DNA of 64,000 bases from Campylobacteraceae bacterium (lineage in GTDB: Bacteria; Campylobacterota; Campylobacteria; Campylobacterales; Sulfurovaceae), in assembly GCA_027065045.1 (NCBI GenBank), contig JAMOOX010000041.1, positions 1 through 64,000 on the forward strand, written 5' to 3'. The notes under the pieces are model-generated. The model searched no databases. It was not told where the DNA came from and saw nothing but the letters and a program-made list of their open reading frames with translations. Made by a program: the position numbers and the translations under genes. Below, piece after piece: positions 42,399-51,666 of this stretch (positions within the stretch are counted from its first letter, which is position 1; each line of letters begins with the position of its first letter).

Positions 42399-42437
42399 GT
42401 ATTTAATATTTATATTGGTGGAGATGAGGGGAATTGA
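42399..42437. repeat. attR (39-bp direct repeat at the ssrA 3' end)
   Basis: Exact copy of attL; its right 22 bp are the tmRNA 3' end including the CCA. Confidence 0.9.
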
Positions 42438-42813
42438 ACCCCTGTCCTAAAATAGATAGAACTATGACTCTACATGCTTAGATGATGTTGTTAAATTTAA
42501 TCTTGCTTTGTACTACACCCAAAACTTTACAAGACGAGTCTAAAGATTCATTTAAAAGCTAGACAACAATTAAATATAGTCATCAGATGTGATACCTCAA
42601 GTGCAAAGCACCTCCAACTTAATGAAATCTAGTTAAGATGACACTCCCTAGCGAGGCAGTCCTCCGACGAATCGGGGTTAAAACTTACGCTACTGCGTAA
42701 GCTGGACGGTAATCTGTATTGTTTGCGTTTAAATGCGTTGAGCCGTATAACGGAATTGCTCAGTCCGACATGCACATAGCCCCGACTACTCCAGTCGAAA
42801 CCAAGTCATCCCC
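42416..42813 (-). ncRNA. ssrA: tmRNA
   Basis: Rescues stalled ribosomes. The 5' end GGGGATGACTTGG pairs with the 3' CATCTCC before ACCA; GGTTCAATTCC is the T-arm. The tag frame (42726-42685) encodes ANNTDYRPAYAVA then TAA. It is one-piece, about 398 nt. Its 3' end is the attachment site of the element on its left. Pseudoknot regions are GC-richer than the surroundings. Confidence 0.96.
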
Positions 42814-42856
42814 AAATGATTGAAGATACATATTATATCATTAAAAATCATATAAG

Positions 42857-45328
42857 TCAAGGTAATAGTTTTGGTTGTCCTTTTCCAAGGTAAAATCCTT
42901 GTGCATAATCTACACCTATACCTTTAACAATATCAAGTATCTCTTTGGAATGGACATACTCTGCTACTGTTTTTATATTTAGTTTTTTGGCAAATATCAC
43001 GATAGTTTCTACTATGATTTTGGAGTTTATATCATTATTTATATTTTTGATAAGTGAACCATCAATTTTTAGAATATCTGCTTTGATTTTGGCAAGATAT
43101 TCAAAATTTGCAAATCCACTTCCAAAATCATCTATGGCTATTTTTACTCCTAATGACCTTACTCTATTGATAAAATGTATAATTTCTCTTGATTCTACAA
43201 TCTCTATAGTCTCTAATATCTCAATAGTAAGTTGATTATATAGGTTATACTCTTTGAGTTTAACACATAAAAAATCATTTATATCTTGGTTTATAATATC
43301 ATCTATTGTCATATTTATAGAAAATCTTATTCCATTATTTGCAAATTTTTTAAAGGTGGTATCTATTACCATTTTTACAAAACTATTAGATAGATAAATA
43401 TGAGGTAGTATTGGTAAAAATTTATCTGGTGTTAATATCTCGTTATCTGATATTTTAAATCTTGCTAGTGATTCATAATTATATACTTTATTAGCTTTGA
43501 TATCATATATTGGTTGATAGTACATAAGTAATCTATTATTGATAATAGCCTCTCTTACAAGTAGGGCTAATTGGGTTGTATCTTTGATTTTTTGTCTATT
43601 ATCTTGTGCAATATCTTCATAATAGATATATGGTTTATGTGCAAGTCTAGCATTATTTACAGATATTTCAGCATATCGTATAGATACTCCATCACCCTCT
43701 ATTTTGGATATACCCATAGTTACTGTATATGGAATTAATATTTTTTTATATTTAAATACCATCATTGTAAGTCTTTTACTTATTGTATCAATAAATTCTC
43801 TTATATTGATATTATCATCTACTGTAATTACAGCAAATTCATCAGCAGGTAGTTTATATAAGATACCAATATCTTTTATTACAGATTGTAGATATTTTTT
43901 GAGATTTAGAATGAGTATATCACCTGCTTCAAAGCCATAAAAATAGTTTACTTTGGAAAATCTATCAACATCAAAGAGTATTAGGTATCTATCTTTATGG
44001 TGTTTTACTTTGTCAAAAAGTCTTAGTCTATTGGGTAGGTTTGTACTCTCATCATAATATACTTTACGGTATATATCATTTTTTTGCTCCTCTATTTTTT
44101 GATATTGGAATTGTGAAAACTCTTCTAAATCACTACTTATAGCGTTGGCTAGATTTACAAGGGCTTTAAATGTGGAGTTTTTACTATTTACTATATTACT
44201 ATGGATATTATTATCTATTTTTATCTTTTTTAGTGGTTTTTCTGATAATGCTAAATATCTATTTGATTGATTTAGTAGAGATTTATTATAAAACTCTCCA
44301 AATGTAAAAAATCCAGTTGTTGGGGCAATTTTTTCTAATGCTAATAATTCAATACCAATATCATCTTGTAAGTAGTATTTTCTTGCGATACAAGAGTATA
44401 TAAAAATAGATTCAATATTAGAGTATGGTAGTATATTTTTATAATTATTACTATTTTTTAGAATTGTATCAATATCTCCAATGGCAAACTGAACAATCTC
44501 ACCCTCTTTGACATTTCCTGCAAAGCTTAGAGATTTATCGCTATGTTTTTTCATTACAGCCCTACATATAATATCATTGCCTCTTGTTATAATAAGAGGG
44601 AACTGCATTCCTGTATTTGGTAAGCTAGTAGCTACTTTATCGCCTAAATATTTAGAATAAAAATCCAAAGCACTCATATTATCTATAGTATATACACGAT
44701 TATTAATGGATTTAGTAACTATTTTTGGGCGACCTATTGGTATCCAATCTAGTGCGTAATTATCTATAATATTAAGATTTGGATTTGATAAAGCTACGGC
44801 AACTATTTTATTAGAAGAGATTATGGAGTTATTAAATATAAATGTATTAACAAACTTTTCATCTCTTGAGGCTAATCCACCTGCTATAATACTATTTTTT
44901 AATATAGAGTTTATTCCATCTAATAGTAGTTCTCCGTTGGTATTGAGTCCATCTCCAAATGCTATTATTAGTTTAGGATTAAAATCATTAAAATACTCTC
45001 CGATATTTACACCTGTAGTATATTCATCTCTATTATGTTCTGCAGTGTATGATAGAAGTTGTGTATCATCAAAATATGAGAAGTTGATAGTAGTATAAGG
45101 GTTATTTATCACTTTTGCATTCGCAATAGAACCATTAGTAGTAGAACCAATAATATGCGCTTTTATAAAATATTTTTTTAACTCTTTTTGAAGAGATGAA
45201 ATATACGATTTAGATGGGTTTCCTACAAAAACTTGTATTAAAAGCTTTTGGCAATCTTTTATACTGTTTTTTTTTATAGTATCTTGTAAATCTATAGGAT
45301 TTTTTATTTTAAAGTTAAATGATTTCAT
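42857..45328 (-). CDS. FIST-GGDEF-EAL signalling protein
   Basis: 823 residues, no signal peptide. FIST N and C sensory domains fill ~1-370 (IIGSTTNGSIANAK, FGDGLNTNGELLLDG, GRPKIVTKSINNRVYTIDN). A degenerate GGDEF follows (~415-570: AGDILILNLKKYLQS, LPADEFAVITVDD instead of GGDEF), then EAL (~585-820: YYQPIYDIK, YESLARF, AIDDFGSGFANFEYLAKIKA, VAEYVHSK, YAQGFYLGKGQP). EAL ligands appear kept, so it may be a c-di-GMP phosphodiesterase controlled by a small molecule binding FIST. 10 bp after alr. Confidence 0.88.
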   Translation of the reverse strand: MKSFNFKIKNPIDLQDTIKKNSIKDCQKLLIQVFVGNPSKSYISSLQKELKKYFIKAHIIGSTTNGSIANAKVINNPYTTINFSYFDDTQLLSYTAEHNRDEYTTGVNIGEYFNDFNPKLIIAFGDGLNTNGELLLDGINSILKNSIIAGGLASRDEKFVNTFIFNNSIISSNKIVAVALSNPNLNIIDNYALDWIPIGRPKIVTKSINNRVYTIDNMSALDFYSKYLGDKVATSLPNTGMQFPLIITRGNDIICRAVMKKHSDKSLSFAGNVKEGEIVQFAIGDIDTILKNSNNYKNILPYSNIESIFIYSCIARKYYLQDDIGIELLALEKIAPTTGFFTFGEFYNKSLLNQSNRYLALSEKPLKKIKIDNNIHSNIVNSKNSTFKALVNLANAISSDLEEFSQFQYQKIEEQKNDIYRKVYYDESTNLPNRLRLFDKVKHHKDRYLILFDVDRFSKVNYFYGFEAGDILILNLKKYLQSVIKDIGILYKLPADEFAVITVDDNINIREFIDTISKRLTMMVFKYKKILIPYTVTMGISKIEGDGVSIRYAEISVNNARLAHKPYIYYEDIAQDNRQKIKDTTQLALLVREAIINNRLLMYYQPIYDIKANKVYNYESLARFKISDNEILTPDKFLPILPHIYLSNSFVKMVIDTTFKKFANNGIRFSINMTIDDIINQDINDFLCVKLKEYNLYNQLTIEILETIEIVESREIIHFINRVRSLGVKIAIDDFGSGFANFEYLAKIKADILKIDGSLIKNINNDINSKIIVETIVIFAKKLNIKTVAEYVHSKEILDIVKGIGVDYAQGFYLGKGQPKLLP

Positions 45329-45338
45329 ATTATATAGT

Positions 45339-46322
45339 TTAAATAACCCTTCTATTTATATTTGGATTGAGATTTGTTAATATCTCATAACTAATCGTAT
45401 TACAATATTTTGCTACTTTTTGTGCATTGTCTAAAATACAAAGTTCATCTTTTTGTGAATTTATAGATATAAAATCCATAGATACTCTGCCAATTATTTT
45501 TATATTTTTATATAGATATATATCTTTGGTATCTCGTAACCAACCATCACCATAACCTATATCATAGGTAGATATTACTCCACTATAATTACCATCTCCA
45601 CCATAACCAACTCTACTATTACTACTTAAATATCTAGTAGTAGTCTTTGTTGCATATAGAGAAAGAATAGGTTTTAATTTAATGGGAGTAAATATTGTAG
45701 CTAATTCATTATAACCATAAACACCTATACCTACTCGTATAATATCATATTTAGAGTGCTTATTTCTTAAAATAGCACTAGAGTTATATAAGTGGGTTCT
45801 AATATTATCAAATTCTCTAAACTTCTCTAATACTATATCAAAATTTTTCTCTTGCCAAAATAGCTCACTAGATAACTCATCACTACTTCTAGTATGACTC
45901 ATTATACCCACTAAATTAAGATTTTTATCTTTTATTATCTCAATAGCTTTATTAATTTGAGCCATATCTATACCATTTCTATGCATTCCTGTATCCACTT
46001 TGAGTTCTATTTTTGCTCTATTATTAACTCTCTCTAATGCCTCCATACTATTAATTGCAAAATAAAATTTATCATCTTCAATAGGTTTATCATTTAATAT
46101 TAAAATAGTTTCAAAATAGTTTTTTATTAAATTAGCTTCATAGATAGACTTTACTACACAATGTTTTATTCCATACTCTTGTGATAACTTTGCAATAATC
46201 TCTAATCCATGCCCATAAGCATTATCTTTTAGAACTATTGCTATTTTATCTAATGATACTAATTTGTTTATCTGTTGTAGATTATAATGAAAATCATCTC
46301 TACTTATTGTAATATATGCCAT
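45339..46322 (-). CDS. alr: Alanine racemase
   Basis: PLP enzyme making D-alanine for peptidoglycan. AIVLKDNAYGHGLEII has the PLP Lys32; ELKVDTGMHRNGID, IRVGIGVYGYNE and the catalytic Tyr region SRVGYGGDG are present. At 327 residues it is slightly short. It is upstream of the FIST protein gene and divergent from the pseudopilin gene. Confidence 0.93.
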   Translation of the reverse strand: MAYITISRDDFHYNLQQINKLVSLDKIAIVLKDNAYGHGLEIIAKLSQEYGIKHCVVKSIYEANLIKNYFETILILNDKPIEDDKFYFAINSMEALERVNNRAKIELKVDTGMHRNGIDMAQINKAIEIIKDKNLNLVGIMSHTRSSDELSSELFWQEKNFDIVLEKFREFDNIRTHLYNSSAILRNKHSKYDIIRVGIGVYGYNELATIFTPIKLKPILSLYATKTTTRYLSSNSRVGYGGDGNYSGVISTYDIGYGDGWLRDTKDIYLYKNIKIIGRVSMDFISINSQKDELCILDNAQKVAKYCNTISYEILTNLNPNINRRVI

Positions 46323-46450
46323 AAAGATATTATACTAAAAGATTAGTAAAAAAGGGATATTTTAAGATGATTTGCTATATAATACTTGATATTTTGGATT
46401 ATAAATATCAAATTTATATTTTCCAAATCTCTAAATAAAAAGTTAAAATA

Positions 46451-47065
46451 ATGAAAAAGAACAGTAAAGCCTTTACACTACTAGAGGTATTAATATCAAT
46501 AGCTTTATTAGGATTTGTAATGGCTGTACTATATAAGAGTCTTGATATGGTACGATACTCAAACCAACATCTCTACTCTTACCTACAAAAAAGTACCAAA
46601 TCAATCAAAGGTATCAATACCATATATCTTGATATTCTCAAATCAGATGGAAATCTCACTATTAACCAAGATGATTTTAGTAGGTTATGTATAGAAGATA
46701 CAAGAAACTCATTATATAATCTTCCATCTGCCAAAGTATGTTATCTAGTACTCAAAGATAAAAATAGACTTCTTAGAGTAGAGGGAAATGATTATAAACT
46801 ACCCAAAACCACAGATGATAGAGTAGAGATTGATGAGATAATGCAAGACCTTACTCTATTTAATATCCAAAGAAACAAAGATAAAATATTAGTAATGATA
46901 GATACTAAAAGTTCTCAACCAATATCATTTATGATTCAAGGAATAATCAAGCCAAAACCACTTAAAAAACCAAAGAAAAATATTAAAAAAAGAGATAAAA
47001 TAACTACTAGAAAACAACCGACTAAAAAAAATCTTGAAGATGATAGTAAAAAAGGTATGTTTTAA
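46451..47065 (+). CDS. Type II secretion pseudopilin (GspJ/GspI-like)
   Basis: The prepilin leader is clear: KKNSKAFTLLEVLISIALLG, with cleavage after the Ala before Phe and Glu at +5. About 204 residues, with the hydrophobic helix to ~28 and a C-terminal Lys-rich tail (KPKPLKKPKKNIKKRDKITT). A minor pseudopilin is likely. It stands alone, 17 kb from the gspL-E operon. Confidence 0.8.
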   Translation: MKKNSKAFTLLEVLISIALLGFVMAVLYKSLDMVRYSNQHLYSYLQKSTKSIKGINTIYLDILKSDGNLTINQDDFSRLCIEDTRNSLYNLPSAKVCYLVLKDKNRLLRVEGNDYKLPKTTDDRVEIDEIMQDLTLFNIQRNKDKILVMIDTKSSQPISFMIQGIIKPKPLKKPKKNIKKRDKITTRKQPTKKNLEDDSKKGMF

Positions 47066-47164
47066 ATATTTAGAAATAACTAATATAGTAATAAGCATAA
47101 AATAGTTAAAATAAAATTAAAGATATATATATATAGTTGCAAAAAAGTAATACGAGGATAAACA

Positions 47165-47539
47165 ATGAGTAAAATATATAAAGTCAGTTTAATAGCACTT
47201 CTATTTTTGGTAAGTTGTGATAATAATCCATACTACTCTGAAATACAAAAGAGTGATATAGATGGTATGGGACAAACTTATCTATATGTAGATACTTATC
47301 CTGTATCAAATATTGATTATGAGTGTGGGTATTTAGATATGGCAAAGAGTGGAGAGAATGGGGAGTTTATTTATGAGTTAGGCAGTAGTTGTAGATTTTA
47401 TTTAAATGATAAAGAGCTTTTTAGTATTGATGGTAGCTCTCTTAAAGATGGTACAATCCATACAATTACAAATCAGAGTATCATAGATAAATTATATGAA
47501 TCTGATAAAAATCTAAATCCAAATAAAATAGTTATATAA
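47165..47539 (+). CDS. Small lipoprotein, related to the next gene
   Basis: Lipobox VSCD in VSLIALLFLVSCDNNPYY. 124 residues. The repeated phrase YVDTYPVSNIDYECGYLDMA and GENGEFIYELGSSCRFYLND match the next protein's YVDSSVEGVEYDCGDAP and SGKFTFEKGESCEFSVGGKL, so the two share a domain with a conserved Cys pair. The function is unknown; AGGATA lies before the ATG. Confidence 0.7.
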   Translation: MSKIYKVSLIALLFLVSCDNNPYYSEIQKSDIDGMGQTYLYVDTYPVSNIDYECGYLDMAKSGENGEFIYELGSSCRFYLNDKELFSIDGSSLKDGTIHTITNQSIIDKLYESDKNLNPNKIVI

Positions 47540-47550
47540 AGGAGTATAAA

Positions 47551-48147
47551 ATGAAAAAAGTTAAATTATTATCAATAGCACTATTATCAATATCTATGAT
47601 AGGTTGTGGAAGTTTAAGTGATAGTGAGGTAAATGCAGAGGATTTAGGAGTAGGATACTATGTGGATAGTTCTGTTGAGGGTGTAGAGTATGATTGTGGT
47701 GATGCACCCAAAGGTACAACAGATAGCAGTGGTAAATTTACTTTTGAGAAAGGTGAGAGTTGTGAATTCTCTGTAGGTGGAAAGCTTTTGAGAGAGGTTT
47801 CATCTTCGGCTTTAATTGATGGAATAACTTTAGTTGAACGAAATGATAGAAATATACAGTTTCTTCAAACTCTTGATAATGATGGAGATGCTAGTAACGG
47901 TATCAAAATATTATCAGGTGTAGCAGATTATTTAGAAAAACAAGATATGGTAGAGAGTATATTACCATCATTTTTTACAGACCTTTTTACAGTAAATAAA
48001 GCTACAATGGCTACTCTATCTACAGCATTAGAACTTATTAGTGGATATGATGGTAATTCAGTAGATTTAGATGAAGCAAAAGTCCATGTAGAAGATACAA
48101 TAGCTAAATTAGAAGCTAATAATATCAAGTATAAAGAACTATTCTAA
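47551..48147 (+). CDS. Lipoprotein with conserved Cys-pair domain
   Basis: Lipobox IGCG in LSISMIGCGSLSDS. 198 residues. The Cys-pair domain at ~35-85 resembles the previous protein; then LVERNDRNIQFLQTLDNDGD and a helical tail. This domain combination occurs in many exported gammaproteobacterial and Campylobacterota proteins (recollection). Its TAA overlaps the ATG of nadC by one base. Confidence 0.7.
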   Translation: MKKVKLLSIALLSISMIGCGSLSDSEVNAEDLGVGYYVDSSVEGVEYDCGDAPKGTTDSSGKFTFEKGESCEFSVGGKLLREVSSSALIDGITLVERNDRNIQFLQTLDNDGDASNGIKILSGVADYLEKQDMVESILPSFFTDLFTVNKATMATLSTALELISGYDGNSVDLDEAKVHVEDTIAKLEANNIKYKELF

Positions 48148-48965
48148 TGTCAATCAAAAAATTTTTAGAAGATACAATAGCAGAAGATATTGGAAGAGGT
48201 GATTTATTTGCTAGAGTATCCACACCAACTAATACTAAAGCCAAGATAGTTGCCAAAAGTGATGGAGTATTAGCAGGAGTTAAGTATATTAATGAGCTTG
48301 TTAATATGTATGATATTAATTTCAAATGGTACTTTAATGATGGTGATAAATTTGTAGTTGGAGATAAATTAGTTGATATTATATCTGATAATATCACAGT
48401 TTTATCATTAGAACGAAGTATATTAAATATTATCCATCACGCATCATCTATAGCTACTCTTACGGCTAAATTTGTAGATGCTATTAGTGATAGTGATGTA
48501 AAACTATTAGATACAAGAAAAACAAGACCACTACTTAGAGAACTTGAAAAGTATAGCGTAAGATGTGGAGGAGGGATAAATCACCGTTTTGGACTAGATG
48601 ATTCATTAATGCTCAAAGATACACATCTCAAAACTATTAAAAATTTAGATAAATTTATAGCTAAAGCTAGAAAAAAGATACCATTTACATCTAAAATTGA
48701 GATAGAGTGTGAAAATATAGATATGGTAAAAGAGGCTTGTAGAGTAGGTGCTGATATTATTATGTGTGATAATATGAATATAAAAGAGATTAAAAAAGTA
48801 GTAAAATTTAGAGATAAAAAGTATCCACATATTCTATTAGAAGCAAGTGGAAATGTAACTTTAGATACTATTAGAGATATTGCCAAAACGGGTATAGATG
48901 CTATAAGTACAGGTAGTACAATACATCAATCTAATTGGATAGATTTATCTATGAAAGTTCTATAA
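48147..48965 (+). CDS. nadC: Nicotinate-nucleotide pyrophosphorylase (quinolinate phosphoribosyltransferase)
   Basis: Final step of de novo NAD precursor synthesis. AEDIGRGDLFARVSTPTNTK, ILNIIHHASSIATLTAKFVD, VKLLDTRKTRPLLRELEKYS, GGGINHRFGLDDSLMLKDTH and ISTGSTIHQSNWIDLSMKVL are family blocks with the PRPP and quinolinate Arg/Lys residues. 272 residues. nadA and nadB are not in the window. Confidence 0.96.
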   Translation: MSIKKFLEDTIAEDIGRGDLFARVSTPTNTKAKIVAKSDGVLAGVKYINELVNMYDINFKWYFNDGDKFVVGDKLVDIISDNITVLSLERSILNIIHHASSIATLTAKFVDAISDSDVKLLDTRKTRPLLRELEKYSVRCGGGINHRFGLDDSLMLKDTHLKTIKNLDKFIAKARKKIPFTSKIEIECENIDMVKEACRVGADIIMCDNMNIKEIKKVVKFRDKKYPHILLEASGNVTLDTIRDIAKTGIDAISTGSTIHQSNWIDLSMKVL

Positions 48966-48967
48966 TA

Positions 48968-49921
48968 ATGATAAAAAAGTTTAAAAAATTAATAGATAAT
49001 TATAAATATATTACAATTATCACACATATCAATCCTGATGCTGATACCATTGGTACAGGATTGGGTATTTATCATATTCTTAAAAATCTTGGTAAAAATG
49101 TAGAGATAGTAAATTTTTCATATCAATTTAGTAATAGTGTTAAGTTTTTAAGAGGATTTGATAAGATTAAAAATAGGATTGATTATAAGGATTCTATTAT
49201 TATTGCTTGTGATTGTGGTGATATTGGAAGGATTGGATTTGATATTAGTGGTAGAGATATAATTAATATTGACCATCATTATGGAAATAGCAATTTTGGA
49301 ATTTTAAATATCATTGATGATAAAGCAGTATCAGCTTCACAAGTAGCATATCAGTTTCTAAAAGATGATTTCAAGATTGATAGAGTAGTAGCAGAGTGTT
49401 TTTATACAGCGTTAGTTAGTGATACTCAAAGCTTTAGGACTAATAATTTAAGTGATGAAACTTTTAAAATAGCTAGTGAGCTTATAACTAAAGGTGCTAA
49501 TCCATCAAAAGTGGCTCAAAACCTTACACAAAAAAACTCTCTTGCATCTATTAGGCTTTTGGCAAAGGCATTAGATAAGTTTACTCTATATCTTGATGGA
49601 GAGGTTGGGGTAATAGTTGTAGATATGGATATGATGAGTAGTTGTGGTGCAACGATAAGCGATACAGATGCTTTAGCACCATATACATACTCATTAGCTA
49701 CAACAGAGATTGGAGTATTGATTATAAAGCTTGAGGATAAAATCAAAGTATCATTAAGAGCTAAAAACCGACATCTTGATATGAGTACTATTGCATCATC
49801 TTTTGGTGGTGGTGGGCATAGAAGTGCATCAGGATTTAGAGTAGATATAAATTATATAGATTTGATTGAGATTATTATAGAAAAAATAAAAATAGTATTG
49901 GAAGAGTATGCAAGTAAATAG
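48968..49921 (+). CDS. DHH-family phosphoesterase (NrnA-like)
   Basis: Hydrolyses short RNA (nanoRNA), pAp or cyclic dinucleotide products in the family. Motifs: THINPDADTIGTGLGIY, IACDCGDIGRIG, INIDHHYGNSNFG, ALVSDTQSFRTNNLSDETF; the DHHA1 part closes with SFGGGGHRSASGFRV. ATG 48968 begins just after nadC; a longer frame inside nadC is less likely. 317 residues, coupled to the M23 gene by a 14-bp overlap. Confidence 0.9.
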   Translation: MIKKFKKLIDNYKYITIITHINPDADTIGTGLGIYHILKNLGKNVEIVNFSYQFSNSVKFLRGFDKIKNRIDYKDSIIIACDCGDIGRIGFDISGRDIINIDHHYGNSNFGILNIIDDKAVSASQVAYQFLKDDFKIDRVVAECFYTALVSDTQSFRTNNLSDETFKIASELITKGANPSKVAQNLTQKNSLASIRLLAKALDKFTLYLDGEVGVIVVDMDMMSSCGATISDTDALAPYTYSLATTEIGVLIIKLEDKIKVSLRAKNRHLDMSTIASSFGGGGHRSASGFRVDINYIDLIEIIIEKIKIVLEEYASK

Positions 49922-51305
49922 AAATAAAAATATGTTTGGTAAAAAAAAGAGTAGTGGTATGGGTAAATTTATATTTATTTTGATAATTTTTGCAGGGTTA
50001 TCAGGATATATATATACATCAGATAAGTTTGAAAGAATAGAACCTACAATAACTCTACATAATAGTGGTTATTGGAGTAAAAAAGCAAATATTGAGATAG
50101 ATATATCAGATAATTATCTACTTAAAAATTATCAAGTGATAGTTGAAGATGGGGCAAATAGATTTGAATTAGCAAAAGAGGAATTTATTAATGATGTAAG
50201 AGAGAAAAAAATATATATTAAATATCCATCTAAGCTTCCTATTAGCAAAAATATTAAAAAGTTAAAAATTACTATTATAGTCAATGATAAGAGTTTATGG
50301 AATATGGGAATAGGAAATAATACTACAAAATCAATAATTTTAAAAATTGACCATACTAAACCCAAAATAAAAATTATATCACACTCATATAGTATTAGAA
50401 AAGGTGGGAGTGCTTTAGTAATTTTTGAAGCAACTGATGAGTCAATTGATGAAATATATATTGATACCAAAAAACATAAATTCAAAGCCCAACCATATTA
50501 TAAAAAAGGGTATTATGCTTCATTAATAGCTTGGGAGTTTAATCAAGATAAATTTGTAGCCTCTATTGTGGTCAAAGATAAAGCAGGGAATACAAGAGAA
50601 CGAAAGATACCAATATATCTCAAAGATAAAGAGTATAAAGTATCATATATTCAAGCTAAAGATAAATTTATAGATGGCAAAATTTCTGATCTTATTACAA
50701 CTGATAGTAAATATGATGATATTACAGATAGATTAGAGAAGCTTAAAGCTATTAATGAAGATATGAGAATTAATAATGAAAATCTTATTCATAAGCTTGG
50801 TAAAGGTCTATCTCAAAATCTATTTAAGAGATGGAGAATTAAGAAGTTCCACCCTCTAAGTCGTGCAGCAGTTGTTGCTACATTTGGAGATGAGAGACAC
50901 TACTATTATGAAAATAGAGATAATGAAATATCTCAATCATATCATGTAGGATTGGATTTGGCAAGTACTGCTATGGCACCAATAGTATCATCTAATGCAG
51001 GATTAGTTGTTTTTGCTGATGAGAATGGAATATATGGTAATATGCCAATGATAGACCATGGAATGGGATTATATAGTATATATGGACACTGTTCATCACT
51101 ATTAGTAAGCCAAGGAGATATTATCAAAGCAGGTACTAAAATAGCTCAAACTGGTAAAAGTGGATTAGCACTAGGCGACCATTTACATTTTGGAATATTA
51201 GTCCAAGGTGTTGAGGTAAGAATTGCTGAATGGATGGATAGTAAGTGGATTAAAACAAATATAGATAATATATTTAAAGAGGCTAGTGAGAGAATAGGAA
51301 AATGA
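49908..51305 (+). CDS. Membrane-anchored M23 family peptidase
   Basis: Cuts peptidoglycan cross-links. An N-terminal helix (KFIFILIIFAGLSGYIYTS) anchors it; a ~250-residue beta-rich periplasmic region follows; then the LytM domain: QSYHVGLDLASTAMAPIVSS, MIDHGMGLYSIYGHCSSL, LALGDHLHFGILVQG with the Zn ligands His, Asp, His. 465 residues. It may shape the cell, as Csd-type M23 enzymes do in Helicobacter; this is inference. Confidence 0.9.
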   Translation: MQVNRNKNMFGKKKSSGMGKFIFILIIFAGLSGYIYTSDKFERIEPTITLHNSGYWSKKANIEIDISDNYLLKNYQVIVEDGANRFELAKEEFINDVREKKIYIKYPSKLPISKNIKKLKITIIVNDKSLWNMGIGNNTTKSIILKIDHTKPKIKIISHSYSIRKGGSALVIFEATDESIDEIYIDTKKHKFKAQPYYKKGYYASLIAWEFNQDKFVASIVVKDKAGNTRERKIPIYLKDKEYKVSYIQAKDKFIDGKISDLITTDSKYDDITDRLEKLKAINEDMRINNENLIHKLGKGLSQNLFKRWRIKKFHPLSRAAVVATFGDERHYYYENRDNEISQSYHVGLDLASTAMAPIVSSNAGLVVFADENGIYGNMPMIDHGMGLYSIYGHCSSLLVSQGDIIKAGTKIAQTGKSGLALGDHLHFGILVQGVEVRIAEWMDSKWIKTNIDNIFKEASERIGK

Positions 51306-51306
51306 G

Positions 51307-51666
51307 ATGTCTTCAAATTTAATATTAGCATCATCAGTTGTATTTGTATTGATGATTATTTTACCTGTTGTATTTCATCTTACACGATATTTGGGTGCAA
51401 CTAGTGATAATATTCGCAAACAAGAACCTTATGAGTGTGGAGTTAGGACTACTCATAAAGACCCTTATGATACTTTTAATATTAAGTTTTATATTCTAGG
51501 TATTATATTTTTACTATTTGATGTAGAAGTCTTATTTTTATTTCCTTGGGCTATTAATTTACGAGAGTTAGGATTTTTTGGACTGATTGAGATGTTTGTT
51601 TTTATGGGACTGCTAATTTCAGGACTTATTTATGTATATAAATCAGGAGTACTTAAATGGACTTAA
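51307..51666 (+). CDS. nuoA: NADH-quinone oxidoreductase subunit A
   Basis: Membrane subunit of complex I. 119 residues, three transmembrane helices; [20 protein letters not shown] and [18 protein letters not shown] are the conserved loops. It begins one base after the M23 gene, and overlaps nuoB by 10 bp. Confidence 0.95.
   Translation: MSSNLILASSVVFVLMIILPVVFHLTRYLGATSDNIRKQEPYECGVRTTHKDPYDTFNIKFYILGIIFLLFDVEVLFLFPWAINLRELGFFGLIEMFVFMGLLISGLIYVYKSGVLKWT

Larger units (their letters stand above)
34439..42437 (+). mobile_element. Integrative element inserted at the 3' end of ssrA
   Basis: Identical 39-bp direct repeats (34439-34477 and 42399-42437, offset 7960 bp) bound this region. The right copy covers the last 22 nt of tmRNA plus 17 bp beyond it. 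Inside lie a tyrosine recombinase next to attL, a toxin-antitoxin-like pair, a tRNA-like RNA, a Mor-like activator, repeats, a phage-type repressor, an early operon with a replication initiator, and two membrane or exported proteins. ssrA is a classic tyrosine-integrase target. No capsid, coat, Zot ATPase or conjugation gene is seen. Confidence 0.92.

Noticed and set aside
43704-43940. Antisense open frame inside the FIST-GGDEF-EAL gene
   Set aside because: Like many reverse-strand frames here it mirrors a real gene, lacks a ribosome site and matches no family.
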